Shown here: positions 23,791 to 32,260 of the stretch, piece after piece
Layout of the letters: each line of letters begins with the position of its first letter
Numbering within the stretch: position 1 is the first letter of the stretch
DNA from: Bauldia sp.
GTDB lineage: Bacteria > Pseudomonadota > Alphaproteobacteria > Rhizobiales > Kaistiaceae
Assembly (NCBI RefSeq): GCF_020442045.1
Contig: NZ_JAGRLA010000073.1
Span: 1 to 35,744, forward strand
Direction of reading: 5' to 3'
Length of the DNA: 35,744 bases
Translations under genes and position numbers: made by a program
The notes under the pieces: model-generated
Told to the model about the DNA's origin: nothing
Database searches by the model: none
The model's input: only the letters and a program-made list of their open reading frames with translations

Positions 23791-24603
23791 ATGACGAGGA
23801 CCCTTCTCGCCGTCGCCGCGGCAGGCGTCGCGGGCCTGGTGGAGGCCGCCGGCGCTGCGGCGGCGCCGGCGCTGGTGACGGGGTCGGCCGTCTACGGGCT
23901 CAGCCTCGAGGATGAGAGCGGTACGATGGGGGGCGTCACCGGAAGCATGACCGCTGTCCTGACCCGCGACTGCGATACCTATCGATCGACAACCAGCCTC
24001 GTGGCGGACTTCGAGGGACCAATGGGATCGCTTCCGTTGGATATGGAGTCCGACGTTTACGAGAAGGCCGACAGCCTCGTCTTCGATATCCGCGGCGAGT
24101 TCGCGTCGATGGAGATCGAGCGCGCCAGGGGAGAGGCGACCAGGACCGACGGCGGCATAGCCGTCGCGCTGACGGAACCGAAGACCGAGACGCGGACGGT
24201 CGATGGCGACGTCATCTTTCCGCTGGCGATGATGGGCGCCGCCGTCGCGGCGGCGAAGGCCGGCAAGACCCTGGTCGATTTCTCGGTCTATGACGGTTCC
24301 GGCCACGGCCGCGACGTCTGGCTGGTCAGCGTCACTATCGGGGCGGCGCCGGAATCCGGCGATGAATCGGGTGACGATGCCCTGTTCGCGGCCGGGCTGG
24401 GCTTTTCCGGCATGGACCGTTGGCAGATGGGGTTCAGCTATTACCCGGCCGATGCGACCGGTGACCTGACGCCGGCCTTCTCATCAAGCGCGGTGGTCTA
24501 TGAGAACGGCTTCGCGCAAGCGGCGTCCTATGATTTCGGCGAATTCGCCCTGCGGCTGAAGCTCGAGGAATTCAGTCCGATACCGCCTGAGCCGTGTCCA
24601 TAG
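23791..24603 (+). CDS. DUF1849/EipB-type periplasmic protein, divergent copy
   Basis: A 270-residue exported protein of the DUF1849 family. Brucella EipB, the best-known member, is a periplasmic beta-spiral protein that maintains envelope integrity. A signal peptide ends near AAAAAP (about residue 24). The conserved cysteine pair, which forms a disulfide in EipB, is present: one in LTRDCDTYRS and one in the C-terminal PEPCP. VYDGSGHG and VVYENG match the family. GGAGG lies five bases before ATG 23791. The copy at 25931 looks closer to canonical EipB. The final 32 bases overlap the converging GDPD gene. Confidence 0.82.
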   Translation: MTRTLLAVAAAGVAGLVEAAGAAAAPALVTGSAVYGLSLEDESGTMGGVTGSMTAVLTRDCDTYRSTTSLVADFEGPMGSLPLDMESDVYEKADSLVFDIRGEFASMEIERARGEATRTDGGIAVALTEPKTETRTVDGDVIFPLAMMGAAVAAAKAGKTLVDFSVYDGSGHGRDVWLVSVTIGAAPESGDESGDDALFAAGLGFSGMDRWQMGFSYYPADATGDLTPAFSSSAVVYENGFAQAASYDFGEFALRLKLEEFSPIPPEPCP

Positions 24604-25342
24604 CCGGGTCGAAGCCTTCGAAGATGATCTGGTCGGCATAGCGGTCCGCCAAAGCGCGTTCCGCCGGTGTCCGCACCGTCCAGGTCAAGAGCGGCAGGCC
24701 GAGATGGCGCAGGAAGAGCGGCGCATTGGCGGGCAGGGCGTTGATGTCATAGGCGATGAAATCCGGCCGGACGGCCTGAGCATGGAGCAGATGGCGAAGG
24801 GCCATTCGGCGGCCCCAGGAAAGACCGGTTTCGCCGGGCTCGTCGAAGCGATCGGCAACCATGCCGCGGGGCAGGGCGGGGGCCAGCGACCGCATCGCCC
24901 GCACCGATCGTGGATCGAAGGACATGACCGCCAGCGGGCCTTCATACGGATGGAGGAGTTCCACCGTGCGTTGCTCGAGAAGCGGTTCGGCGCCCGCTTG
25001 CGGTTTCAGCTCGATGACTAGCGGAACGCGGCCGGCAACCAGACCGAGCAGTTCTGCCAGGGTCGGGATGCGATCGCCGGTGCCTTTGATCGTCGCCGAT
25101 TTCAACTCGGCAAGCGGCTTCCCGTGGATCGGTCCGGTCGCGTCGGTGAGCCGGTCCAGCGTGTCGTCATGGAAGACGACGGCTTCGCCGTCGCCGCTGA
25201 GTTGCAGGTCGCATTCGATGGCGAAATTCCGGGCGATCGCGGCGTCGGCGGCCGAAAGCGTATTCTCGATCCGTCCCGCGGCGGCATCGTGGAAGCCGCG
25301 ATGGGCAATGGGACGCCCGGTCAGAAATGCCGCGCGCCCCAT
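24572..25342 (-). CDS. Glycerophosphodiester phosphodiesterase (cytoplasmic)
   Basis: A 256-residue GDPD-family enzyme that hydrolyses glycerophosphodiesters from phospholipid turnover to glycerol-3-phosphate and an alcohol. The catalytic and metal-binding signature residues are visible: HRG (14-16), RIENT with its acidic ligand, ECDLQLSGDGEAVVFHDD with the second catalytic His, then LDRLT and VIELKP. There is no signal peptide, so it is cytoplasmic. The start ATG 25342 is eight bases after the ridA-like stop codon, indicating one operon. Its 3' end overlaps the EipB-like gene by 32 bases on the opposite strand. Confidence 0.92.
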   Translation of the reverse strand: MGRAAFLTGRPIAHRGFHDAAAGRIENTLSAADAAIARNFAIECDLQLSGDGEAVVFHDDTLDRLTDATGPIHGKPLAELKSATIKGTGDRIPTLAELLGLVAGRVPLVIELKPQAGAEPLLEQRTVELLHPYEGPLAVMSFDPRSVRAMRSLAPALPRGMVADRFDEPGETGLSWGRRMALRHLLHAQAVRPDFIAYDINALPANAPLFLRHLGLPLLTWTVRTPAERALADRYADQIIFEGFDPAMDTAQAVSD

Positions 25343-25350
25343 GTGCGAAC

Positions 25351-25821
25351 TCAGAGGATTTCGGCGACCGCCTCGACCTCGACGGCGACACCCAGCGGCA
25401 GAGTGCCCATGCCGATGGCCGAACGGGAATGCTTGCCGACATGGTCGCCGAGCACATCGGTGATCAGGTCGGAGGCGCCATTGATGACCTTGTGGACGTC
25501 GGTGAAATCGGGAACCGCGTTGACGAATCCGACGACCTTGACGATCCGCGCGATCTTGTCGAGGTCGCCGCCGACGGCGGCCTTGAGCATGCCGAGAATG
25601 TTGATGGCGCAGAGGCGCGCCGCCTGCTGGCCTTCCTCCATCGAGAAGTCCTTACCGACCTTGCCCACAAATTTGACACCATCGGGGGCCATCGGCACTT
25701 GCCCCGACACGAACACCAGATTGCCGGTGACGACGAAGGGGACGTAGTTGGCGCCTGGCTTTCCCGGGCTCGGCAGCTCGATGCCGAGGGCGGCGAGACG
25801 CTCCTCGATTTCGGTGGTCAT
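25351..25821 (-). CDS. RidA family protein (YjgF/YER057c/UK114)
   Basis: A 156-residue protein of the Rid superfamily. RidA proper hydrolyses reactive enamine/imine intermediates released by PLP enzymes. Family elements seen are FVVTGNLVFVSGQVPM, AINILGMLKAAVGGDL, and HSRSAIGMGTLPLGVAVEVE, which contains the conserved Arg of the active-site pocket. It is longer than E. coli RidA (128) because of an N-terminal helix, typical of another Rid subgroup, so the substrate may differ. ATG 25821 is preceded by AAGGAG at good spacing; upstream in-frame codons overlap the divergent EipB-like gene. It is the first gene of the pair with the GDPD gene. Confidence 0.92.
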   Translation of the reverse strand: MTTEIEERLAALGIELPSPGKPGANYVPFVVTGNLVFVSGQVPMAPDGVKFVGKVGKDFSMEEGQQAARLCAINILGMLKAAVGGDLDKIARIVKVVGFVNAVPDFTDVHKVINGASDLITDVLGDHVGKHSRSAIGMGTLPLGVAVEVEAVAEIL

Positions 25822-25930
25822 GGCGTACTCCTTGAGGGAACGATCGATGGGGCTGTGTGGCGCAATTTGGCGGTGGCGGCAAGGGCGAAATCCCTTGTTT
25901 CCGCCATGCTTGCCGGGCAAGGATGCGCGC

Positions 25931-26770
25931 GTGAGGATCGCATTGTTGAACAGTTGCGCGAAATTCGCCACCGCCGTCGCCATCATATCCGCGCCGAATG
26001 CCGCGGCAGCGGCGCCGATGACACTCGCCCCGCATCGTGCGGTCTACGATATCTCGCTGATCGATAGCGACGAGGGTGTTGATATCACGGCCGTTTCCGG
26101 GCGCCTGGTGATGGAGTTCACCGGCTCGGCCTGCGCCGGCTATTCGTCGAAGCTTCGTTTCGTCACCCAGACCGAAGATCCGGACGGGGTGCGGCGACTG
26201 ACGGATTCGCGATCGACGACGTTCGAGTCGCCGGACGGCCGCAGCCTCGAATTCGCGAACGAGACCTATGCCGGCCCGATCCTGGCCGAGGAATCGGTGG
26301 GGACCGCCAGCCGCGACAAGGACGGAATCTCGGTCAAGCTGAAGAAGCCGGAGAAGAAGGCGCTGGACATCGCGGGTCCGATGGTCTTTCCGACCGACCA
26401 GATGGAACGGATCCTGGCCTCCGCGCGGCGCGGCGAATCCTTCCTGACCATGGACGTCTATGACGGCTCGGAGGATGGCGAGACGGTCTTCGAGACCGCC
26501 GGCGTCATCGGCCATGTATCGACGGCCATCGACGACATCGGCGAGGAGACGGCGGTCGCGGATGCCGGGATCGCGACGCTGCGCCACTGGCCGCTGACGC
26601 TGAGCTATTTCGACAAGTCGGAGACGGGCGACGACATGCCCTTCTACGTCCTGTCATTCGTCATCTATGAGAATGGCATCGGCCGGACGATGAAGATCGA
26701 CTACGGCGATTTTGCCCTTGCCGGCAAGTTGACCGGGCTGGAATTGCTTCCCTCGACGCCCTGTCCGTGA
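25931..26770 (+). CDS. DUF1849/EipB-like periplasmic envelope protein
   Basis: A 279-residue member of DUF1849, nearly the same length as Brucella EipB. The signal peptide runs to about residue 27 (PNAAAAAP). Family segments are LAPHRAVYDISLIDS, GRLVMEFTG, FPTDQMERIL, MDVYDGSEDG and FVIYENGIGRTMKIDYGDF. The two cysteines (GSACAG and the C-terminal STPCP) match the EipB disulfide pair. The start is GTG 25931, preceded by AAGGA at seven bases, giving a proper signal peptide. It diverges from the ridA-like gene by 109 bases and is the canonical one of two copies. Role in envelope integrity is by family. Confidence 0.88.
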   Translation: MRIALLNSCAKFATAVAIISAPNAAAAAPMTLAPHRAVYDISLIDSDEGVDITAVSGRLVMEFTGSACAGYSSKLRFVTQTEDPDGVRRLTDSRSTTFESPDGRSLEFANETYAGPILAEESVGTASRDKDGISVKLKKPEKKALDIAGPMVFPTDQMERILASARRGESFLTMDVYDGSEDGETVFETAGVIGHVSTAIDDIGEETAVADAGIATLRHWPLTLSYFDKSETGDDMPFYVLSFVIYENGIGRTMKIDYGDFALAGKLTGLELLPSTPCP

Positions 26771-27990
26771 GCGGGGAGAGCCGCGCGCGGGCGCGGCTGC
26801 CCCGATTCCTCGTGCATCCTGGCGAGGGTCTGCTCGACCGCATCCAGGTCGGCGTCGGTCTCCGGATTGAGTAGCCGGGTCAGCCCGTCGTGAAGCCGCT
26901 GACGGTCGGCGACGAATCCGTTCCCGGGAACGGCGGTGACGTTGTAGTTCTCGCCATCGGCGAGGACGTCGAGCGCGAGCGGTACCGGACCCCATAGCGG
27001 GGGAATGCCAAAGGTCGCGCTGACGCTCCGCCCGCCCAGCACGAGCCGGCGCGGCATCGGGATCAGCGTCGCCATCGCATCGAAGTTGGTGTACCAGATC
27101 CGCATCATCAGGCGGGCGACCGCGCGCGGCGACAATGCCACCAGCCACTGGGTGATCGGCAGGTCCTGCGCGCGCGCCAGACCGGGGATGGTGAAGCGCT
27201 TTTCCTTCTTCTTCTCCTTCGTCGACACGGTCACCATCTTCAGGTGGTTGCCGACGCCGTTCTGCGGCCCGCGCCGTCGCACGAAACGGGTGCGGCCGAC
27301 ATTGCCGCGCAGCGGCTGCGCATTCGGGAAAAGGTCGGGATCGGCGACGAGGGTGGCGGCCACCGCCGCCAGGCGCTCGCTCGAATCGCCGTCGCGGACC
27401 ATGCCCCGGCGTGGAATCTGAAGAAGGGAGAAGCCCGGATCATGGACGGCGATGGGCGTATCGAAGTCGAGCGGCTCGACCGTCGGCAGCCGGGCGGCAA
27501 GCGCCCGATGCGCGTCGGTGGGTTCGTAGTGGCCCATGCGGGACAGGATCTGAAGGCCGCGGGTCGCATCCGCCATGCCATGGCGGATTTGCATCAATAA
27601 TGCCGAAAGCGGGGGCTCCCCGTTCTGCGTTTCCTGGCCGGGCCCGGCCGGATTGAGTACGAAGACGCGCCAGGCCGGACCGTCGATCCGTATCGGATTG
27701 CGGCGAAGCTTGTCGAGGCGGGGCACCAGCTGTTCGAAATGGGTGATCGAGGGGTCGCGGATGACGGCGACGTGCTTGGCGAGATCGACCGGGCCCGAGG
27801 ATTTTTTCGCAAAAGTCCACAGCCCGACGCGAACTGACTGCTCGGTCAGCGCCGGCAGCGCCTCGATGACGCCTTCCATCTCGGCCAACAGCACCGCCAG
27901 ATCGCACGGGCCATCGAGGATGGCCGCCGCGTTCATGTAGCAGTCGCCGAGGTTGTAGAAGATCGTGTCGCTGAGGCTGAGACGCCTCAT
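26701..27990 (-). CDS. WS/DGAT-like (condensation-fold) acyltransferase homologue
   Basis: A protein of 429 residues from ATG 27990; an earlier in-frame ATG at 28050 would add 20. It resembles wax ester synthase/diacylglycerol acyltransferases and condensation domains: an LSLSDTIFYNL start, the IDGPAWRVFVL segment, an acyltransfer motif RHGMADA where the family has HHxxxDG, and a C-terminal GIPPLWGPVPLAL stretch. The catalytic second His and the Asp are kept, but the first His is Arg and the Gly is Ala. Activity is therefore uncertain. The gene overlaps the converging EipB-like gene by 70 bases. The family call is from pattern only. Confidence 0.72.
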   Translation of the reverse strand: MRRLSLSDTIFYNLGDCYMNAAAILDGPCDLAVLLAEMEGVIEALPALTEQSVRVGLWTFAKKSSGPVDLAKHVAVIRDPSITHFEQLVPRLDKLRRNPIRIDGPAWRVFVLNPAGPGQETQNGEPPLSALLMQIRHGMADATRGLQILSRMGHYEPTDAHRALAARLPTVEPLDFDTPIAVHDPGFSLLQIPRRGMVRDGDSSERLAAVAATLVADPDLFPNAQPLRGNVGRTRFVRRRGPQNGVGNHLKMVTVSTKEKKKEKRFTIPGLARAQDLPITQWLVALSPRAVARLMMRIWYTNFDAMATLIPMPRRLVLGGRSVSATFGIPPLWGPVPLALDVLADGENYNVTAVPGNGFVADRQRLHDGLTRLLNPETDADLDAVEQTLARMHEESGQPRPRAALPAHGQGVEGSNSSPVNLPARAKSP

Positions 27991-28302
27991 TTCCTGCTCT
28001 CCGCCGTTTACGCTTCCGTCGAGCTGAGAACCCAAGTCTACGGCATCCACCCTCCGTTAGCCAATACACACAAGGTGCGAAGCTTCCGCGACGCATCCGC
28101 GCGCTGGCTCGAATCGGCCGTTTCCGGCCAATATCGGGGCTCTCCTTGCTGTGTCGTCCGGCTCGCGCAATCAAGTCCACCGTCTCGCCGCCGTCCCGAA
28201 CCGGCCGCTGAGCGTCGATACGGCGCCCGGTTTGGCGGATCACGGGACGACGGGGCCTGACGCGCTTGCGATGGGGTAGGATGACGCCCGCGAGGATCCG
28301 TC
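27991..28302. other. Divergent intergenic region, no gene recognised
   Basis: About 310 bases between the WS/DGAT-like and the MgtC/DUF4010 genes. Short frames on both strands have no recognisable protein features. No clear promoter, repeat or RNA gene was identified. If the acyltransferase starts at 28050, the gap shrinks to about 250 bases. Confidence 0.5.
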
Positions 28303-29574
28303 ATGGACGACAACGAGCTCTTTGTCCGCATTGGCCTGGCGCTGGCGATTGGTTTCCTGATCGGCGTCGAGCGGGGCTGGCGCGAACGCGAGGAGGCCGA
28401 GGGCGATCGCGCCGCCGGCCTGCGGACATTCGCCCTGACCGGCCTGCTCGGCGGCATCTGGGGACTGCTGGCGAAGGAATTGGGACCGGCTCCCTTCGGA
28501 CTCGCATTCCTGGCCGTGGCCGGTGCGCTGACGCTCTTCCGCTGGCGCGAGACGCAGGCGGAGGGAACCCGCGGGATGACCACACTTGTCGCCGGTTTCC
28601 TGACCTTTTCGCTCGGCGCTTATGCGGTGCTCGGGCATATGGCGGTGGCCGCTGCCGCCGCGGTCGCCGCGACCGCGCTGCTCGCGGCCAAGGAATGGCT
28701 GCATGCCTGGCTGAAGGTGCTGACCTGGCAGGAACTGCGGGCCGGGCTGATCCTCCTCGGGATGAGTCTCGTGGCGCTGCCTGTCCTGCCGAACCGGGGC
28801 TTCGGCCCCTATGACGCGCTCAACCCCTACGAAATCTGGCTGATGACGGTGGTCGTCGCCGCCGTGTCCTTCATCGGCTATGTCGCGGTGAAGCTTGCCG
28901 GCGAACGCTACGGCTCGCTGATCGCCGGGGTGGCGGGCGGATTGGTGTCATCGACGGTGACGACGGTCGACCTCGCGCGGCGGGTCAAGCAGGAGCCGGA
29001 AAACCGGCGGCTGCTCTTGTCCGGTGCGCTCGCGGCGTCGACCGTGATGTTTGCCCGGGTCGGCGTTGTCGTCGGGATATTCGGACCCGGCCTGCTTGGC
29101 CGCCTCGTCGCCCCGCTCGCAGCGGCGACGATCGTCAATGCGGCGGCCGCGGTGATCCTCAACCGACCCTGGGAGAAACGGGCGCCGGAGGAGGGGAGGG
29201 AGGGAAAACACGCCCTGAAGAACCCGTTCGAGTTCCGCCAGGTGATCGGATTCGGTTTGCTGCTTGCCGTCATCATTGTTCTCACCCGGGCCCTGACGGA
29301 AATCTTCGGCGTCGAGGGCGGGATCGCCTTCGCGGCGATCGCCGGCCTCGCGGACGTCGATGCGATCACCCTGTCGATGACGCGGATGGCCGGGCAAGGC
29401 ACGCTGGATCTGGCGGCGACCGCGATCCTCGTCGCGGCGGCCGCCAACTCCCTCTCCAAGTCCGGGCTCGCGCTGTTTGCGGGCGGGAGGGCTTTCGGAC
29501 TGGGTTACCTCGGCGTCACGCTTGCCTCGCTGGCAGCCGCGGGAGCGACCGCGCTGGTCCAGCCCTGGTCCTGA
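28303..29574 (+). CDS. MgtC/SapB family membrane protein with DUF4010
   Basis: A 423-residue inner-membrane protein with about 12 hydrophobic segments. The N-terminal third is MgtC/SapB-like (IGLALAIGFLIGVERGWRE, then RTFALTGLLGG), and the rest is DUF4010 (for example GGLVSSTVTTVDLARRV and GLADVDAITLSMTRMA). Proteins of this COG3174 type are common; MgtC itself has been linked to magnesium stress and F-ATPase inhibition, but the function of the DUF4010 form is not established. ATG 28303 fits the family start, with GAGGA about eight bases upstream. It precedes pccA by 67 bases without an obvious terminator. Confidence 0.9.
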   Translation: MDDNELFVRIGLALAIGFLIGVERGWREREEAEGDRAAGLRTFALTGLLGGIWGLLAKELGPAPFGLAFLAVAGALTLFRWRETQAEGTRGMTTLVAGFLTFSLGAYAVLGHMAVAAAAAVAATALLAAKEWLHAWLKVLTWQELRAGLILLGMSLVALPVLPNRGFGPYDALNPYEIWLMTVVVAAVSFIGYVAVKLAGERYGSLIAGVAGGLVSSTVTTVDLARRVKQEPENRRLLLSGALAASTVMFARVGVVVGIFGPGLLGRLVAPLAAATIVNAAAAVILNRPWEKRAPEEGREGKHALKNPFEFRQVIGFGLLLAVIIVLTRALTEIFGVEGGIAFAAIAGLADVDAITLSMTRMAGQGTLDLAATAILVAAAANSLSKSGLALFAGGRAFGLGYLGVTLASLAAAGATALVQPWS

Positions 29575-29641
29575 CGCCGGACTGGAGCATGGTTGCCGAT
29601 TTCCGCAAAGCCGGCATACATATTGGCCAGGGGGAACAGAC

Positions 29642-31690
29642 TTGCCGATCTTCGAAAAGATACTCGTCGCCAACCGTGGCGAGATCGCCGTCCGGGTCAT
29701 CCGAACCGCGCGCCGCCTCGGCATCGGGACCGTCGCCGTCTATTGCGACGCCGACAGGGGCGCGCTGCATGTCGAATATGCCGACGAAGCGGTCAACATC
29801 GGACCACCGCCGGCCTCGTCCTCCTATCTGGTGATCGACCATATCCTCGACGCCTGCCGCGAGACCGGGGCGGATGCGGTCCATCCCGGCTACGGGTTCC
29901 TGTCCGAGCGGACAGAATTCGCGGCGGCGCTGAAGGAAGCCGGCATCACCTTCATCGGCCCGAACCCGCAGGCGATCGCGGCGATGGGCGACAAGATCGA
30001 ATCGAAGAGGCTGGCGGCGGCGGCGGGCGTCTCGACCATTCCCGGCCATGCCGGGGCGGTGGCCAGCGAAGAAGAGGCGATCGCCGTCGCCACCGATGTC
30101 GGTTTCCCGGTCATGCTCAAGGCCTCGGCCGGCGGTGGCGGCAAGGGGATGCGGATCGCGCGCTCGGCGGACGACGTGGCGGAGGGCTTTGCCAGTTCGC
30201 AATCGGAGGCCCGCTCGTCCTTCGGCGACGACCGCATCCTGATCGAACGCTTCGTCGAGTCGCCGCGCCACGTCGAGATCCAGGTGCTCGGAGACAAATA
30301 CGGCAACCTCATCCATCTCGGCGAGCGCGAATGCTCGATCCAGCGCCGCAACCAGAAGATCATCGAGGAGGCGCCGTCCCCGGCCGTCGACGAAGGCGTG
30401 CGGGCCGAGATGGGCGGCCAGGCGGTGGCCCTTGCCCGGGCGGTCGGATACGATTCGGCCGGCACGGTCGAGTTCATCATGGACCCCGACCGGAACTTCT
30501 ACTTTCTCGAGATGAACACCCGTCTCCAGGTCGAGCATCCGGTCACCGAACTGGTGACGGGCATCGATCTCGTCGAACAGATGATCCGGGTCGCGGCCGG
30601 CGAGAAGCTGTCGCTTCGCCAGGACGATATCAGCCTGAAGGGCTGGGCTGTCGAGTCGCGTGTCTATGCCGAGGACCCGCATCGCGGCTTCCTGCCGTCG
30701 ATCGGCCGGCTCGAGCGCTACCGGCCCCCGGCCGAGGGCGAGACCGACGGCAACACCGTCCGCATCGATGGCGGCGTCGGCGAGGGCTCCGAGATCTCGA
30801 TCTATTTCGATCCGCTGATCGCCAAGCTGATCACCCGCGGACGTGACCGGATCGCCGCGATCGACATGATGCAGGGCGCGCTCGACCGCTACCTGATCGA
30901 CGGGATCGCGCACAACATCCCGTTCCTTTCCGCGCTGATGGATCATCGGCGGTGGCGGGAGGGGCGCCTCTCGACCGCCTTCATCGATGAGGAATACCCG
31001 GACGGATATTCCGCGCCGGACCCCGAGGGCGATGTCGCGACACGGCTGGCGATCGTCGCCGTGTCGATCGAGCGCGCCCGCCGCTCGCGGCTGCGATCGA
31101 TGCCCGGGCGGATGAACGGCGAGGGCGCCTTCGGACGCCGCGACTGGGGCGTCCGGATCGGCGAGCGGCATGTCGCGCTGGCGATCACCGAGGCCGATGC
31201 GACCGCGCCCGGCCATTTCACCATCGCGCGGAGGGGCGAGGGCGAGACGGCCGAGCCGTCGACAGTCGCCTCCGACTGGAAATCGGGCGATCCGCTCTGG
31301 GTCGGTACGATCGGCGGGGTCTCCCTGATCGTCCAGGTGCGGCAGGCAACCGCGGGCGTCCGGCTGTCATGGCGTGGCTTCGATGTCGTGGCGCGGGCGA
31401 TGACGCCGCGGATCGCCGACCTTGACGCGCTGATGCCGCCGAAATCCGGAGGTGACGCGGACCGGGTGCTGCGCTGCCCGATGCCGGGGCTCGTGATCTC
31501 GATCCTCGTCGAGCCGGGCCAGACCGTGAGCGCCGGAGCGCCGCTCGCGGTGGTCGAGGCGATGAAGATGGAGAACATTCTGCGTGCCGAGCGCAACCTC
31601 ATTGTCGCCTCGGTGAACGTCGCGCCGGGCGATGTGCTCGCCGTCGACGAGATCATCATGGAATTCTCGGGCGAGGAGGCCCCTGACTAG
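29642..31690 (+). CDS. pccA: Propionyl-CoA carboxylase alpha subunit PccA (biotin carboxylase-BCCP)
   Basis: PccA carboxylates its biotin and, with PccB, converts propionyl-CoA to methylmalonyl-CoA. The 682-residue protein has the biotin carboxylase core (LVANRGEIAVRVIRTA, the ATP-grasp glycine loop ASAGGGGKGMRI, ECSIQRRNQKIIEEAPSP, EMNTRLQVEHPVTE), a middle BT-type region, and a C-terminal biotinyl domain with the modified Lys in EAMKMEN. The RRNQK-IIEEAPSP form favours PccA over methylcrotonyl-CoA carboxylase. The start is the rare TTG 29642, preceded by AGGGGG at seven bases and giving the family-typical MPIFEKILVANRGE; I see no ATG that fits. No pccB lies in the window. Confidence 0.92.
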   Translation: MPIFEKILVANRGEIAVRVIRTARRLGIGTVAVYCDADRGALHVEYADEAVNIGPPPASSSYLVIDHILDACRETGADAVHPGYGFLSERTEFAAALKEAGITFIGPNPQAIAAMGDKIESKRLAAAAGVSTIPGHAGAVASEEEAIAVATDVGFPVMLKASAGGGGKGMRIARSADDVAEGFASSQSEARSSFGDDRILIERFVESPRHVEIQVLGDKYGNLIHLGERECSIQRRNQKIIEEAPSPAVDEGVRAEMGGQAVALARAVGYDSAGTVEFIMDPDRNFYFLEMNTRLQVEHPVTELVTGIDLVEQMIRVAAGEKLSLRQDDISLKGWAVESRVYAEDPHRGFLPSIGRLERYRPPAEGETDGNTVRIDGGVGEGSEISIYFDPLIAKLITRGRDRIAAIDMMQGALDRYLIDGIAHNIPFLSALMDHRRWREGRLSTAFIDEEYPDGYSAPDPEGDVATRLAIVAVSIERARRSRLRSMPGRMNGEGAFGRRDWGVRIGERHVALAITEADATAPGHFTIARRGEGETAEPSTVASDWKSGDPLWVGTIGGVSLIVQVRQATAGVRLSWRGFDVVARAMTPRIADLDALMPPKSGGDADRVLRCPMPGLVISILVEPGQTVSAGAPLAVVEAMKMENILRAERNLIVASVNVAPGDVLAVDEIIMEFSGEEAPD

Positions 31691-31776
31691 GCGCCGGACC
31701 GGGGTTTCCTTGGGCAAGCGACCCCGTGTGGTGTAAGTTGGCGCCGGGCGGCCGAAATCAGCGCAGGGAGGATTCC

Positions 31777-32118
31777 ATGGCGCTATTCGCAATCGCGGTC
31801 CCGATCGTTCCCGAAAAGATGAAACAGTTCGAGGAATTCATCGAAGAGCTGAACGGCGCGAGAAGAGACGCCTTTGTCGCCAGCCGCAAGAAGCTTGGTG
31901 TCCGGGAGAGAACGTTTCATCAGCACACGCCGATGGGCGATCTTGTCATCGTTACCCTGGAAGGCGATTCGCCAGGCGACGCTTTCGCGCGGTTCGGCGA
32001 GGGGGCGGATCCGTTCACCAAATGGTTTCGCGAGCAAGTGAGCGAAGTCCACGGGATCGACTTGTCCGCTCCTCCGCCTGGCCCGGCGCCTCGGTTGCTG
32101 GTCGACACGGCAGCCTAG
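31777..32118 (+). CDS. Small conserved hypothetical protein (possibly DUF6176)
   Basis: A 113-residue soluble protein. It looks like a ferredoxin-like alpha/beta domain: a first strand (LFAIAVPIV), a helix (MKQFEEFIEEL), a conserved-looking middle with KLGVRERTFHQHTPMGDLVIV, and a helix with DPFTKWFREQV. The pattern recalls the DUF6176 or dimeric alpha-beta-barrel (ABM-like) families, but I cannot assign a reaction. The end is Pro-rich. AGGGAGGA lies four bases before ATG 31777, so it should be well translated. It follows pccA by 86 bases and could be in the same transcript. Confidence 0.75.
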   Translation: MALFAIAVPIVPEKMKQFEEFIEELNGARRDAFVASRKKLGVRERTFHQHTPMGDLVIVTLEGDSPGDAFARFGEGADPFTKWFREQVSEVHGIDLSAPPPGPAPRLLVDTAA

Positions 32119-32260
32119 ACTAGCAATCGAAACGACGCTCCGAACGCCGCAAGACGCGCCCGCCCGCCACGATCCACCGCCTGCACGCGGGCGGCGCGTC
32201 GGCTGACGGCGACCGGCCCTTCTCGTCCCGCCACCCGCGACTCTGTTGTAAGATGCCGGC

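Noticed and set aside
29516..31216. A 566-codon open frame antisense to pccA
   Set aside because: Same kind of shadow; pccA is clearly the coding frame, and the antisense product has no motif.
31691..31735. CGGGGT and ACCCCG arms after pccA as a terminator
   Set aside because: Six pairs around a 15-base loop with no T-tract do not make a convincing terminator.
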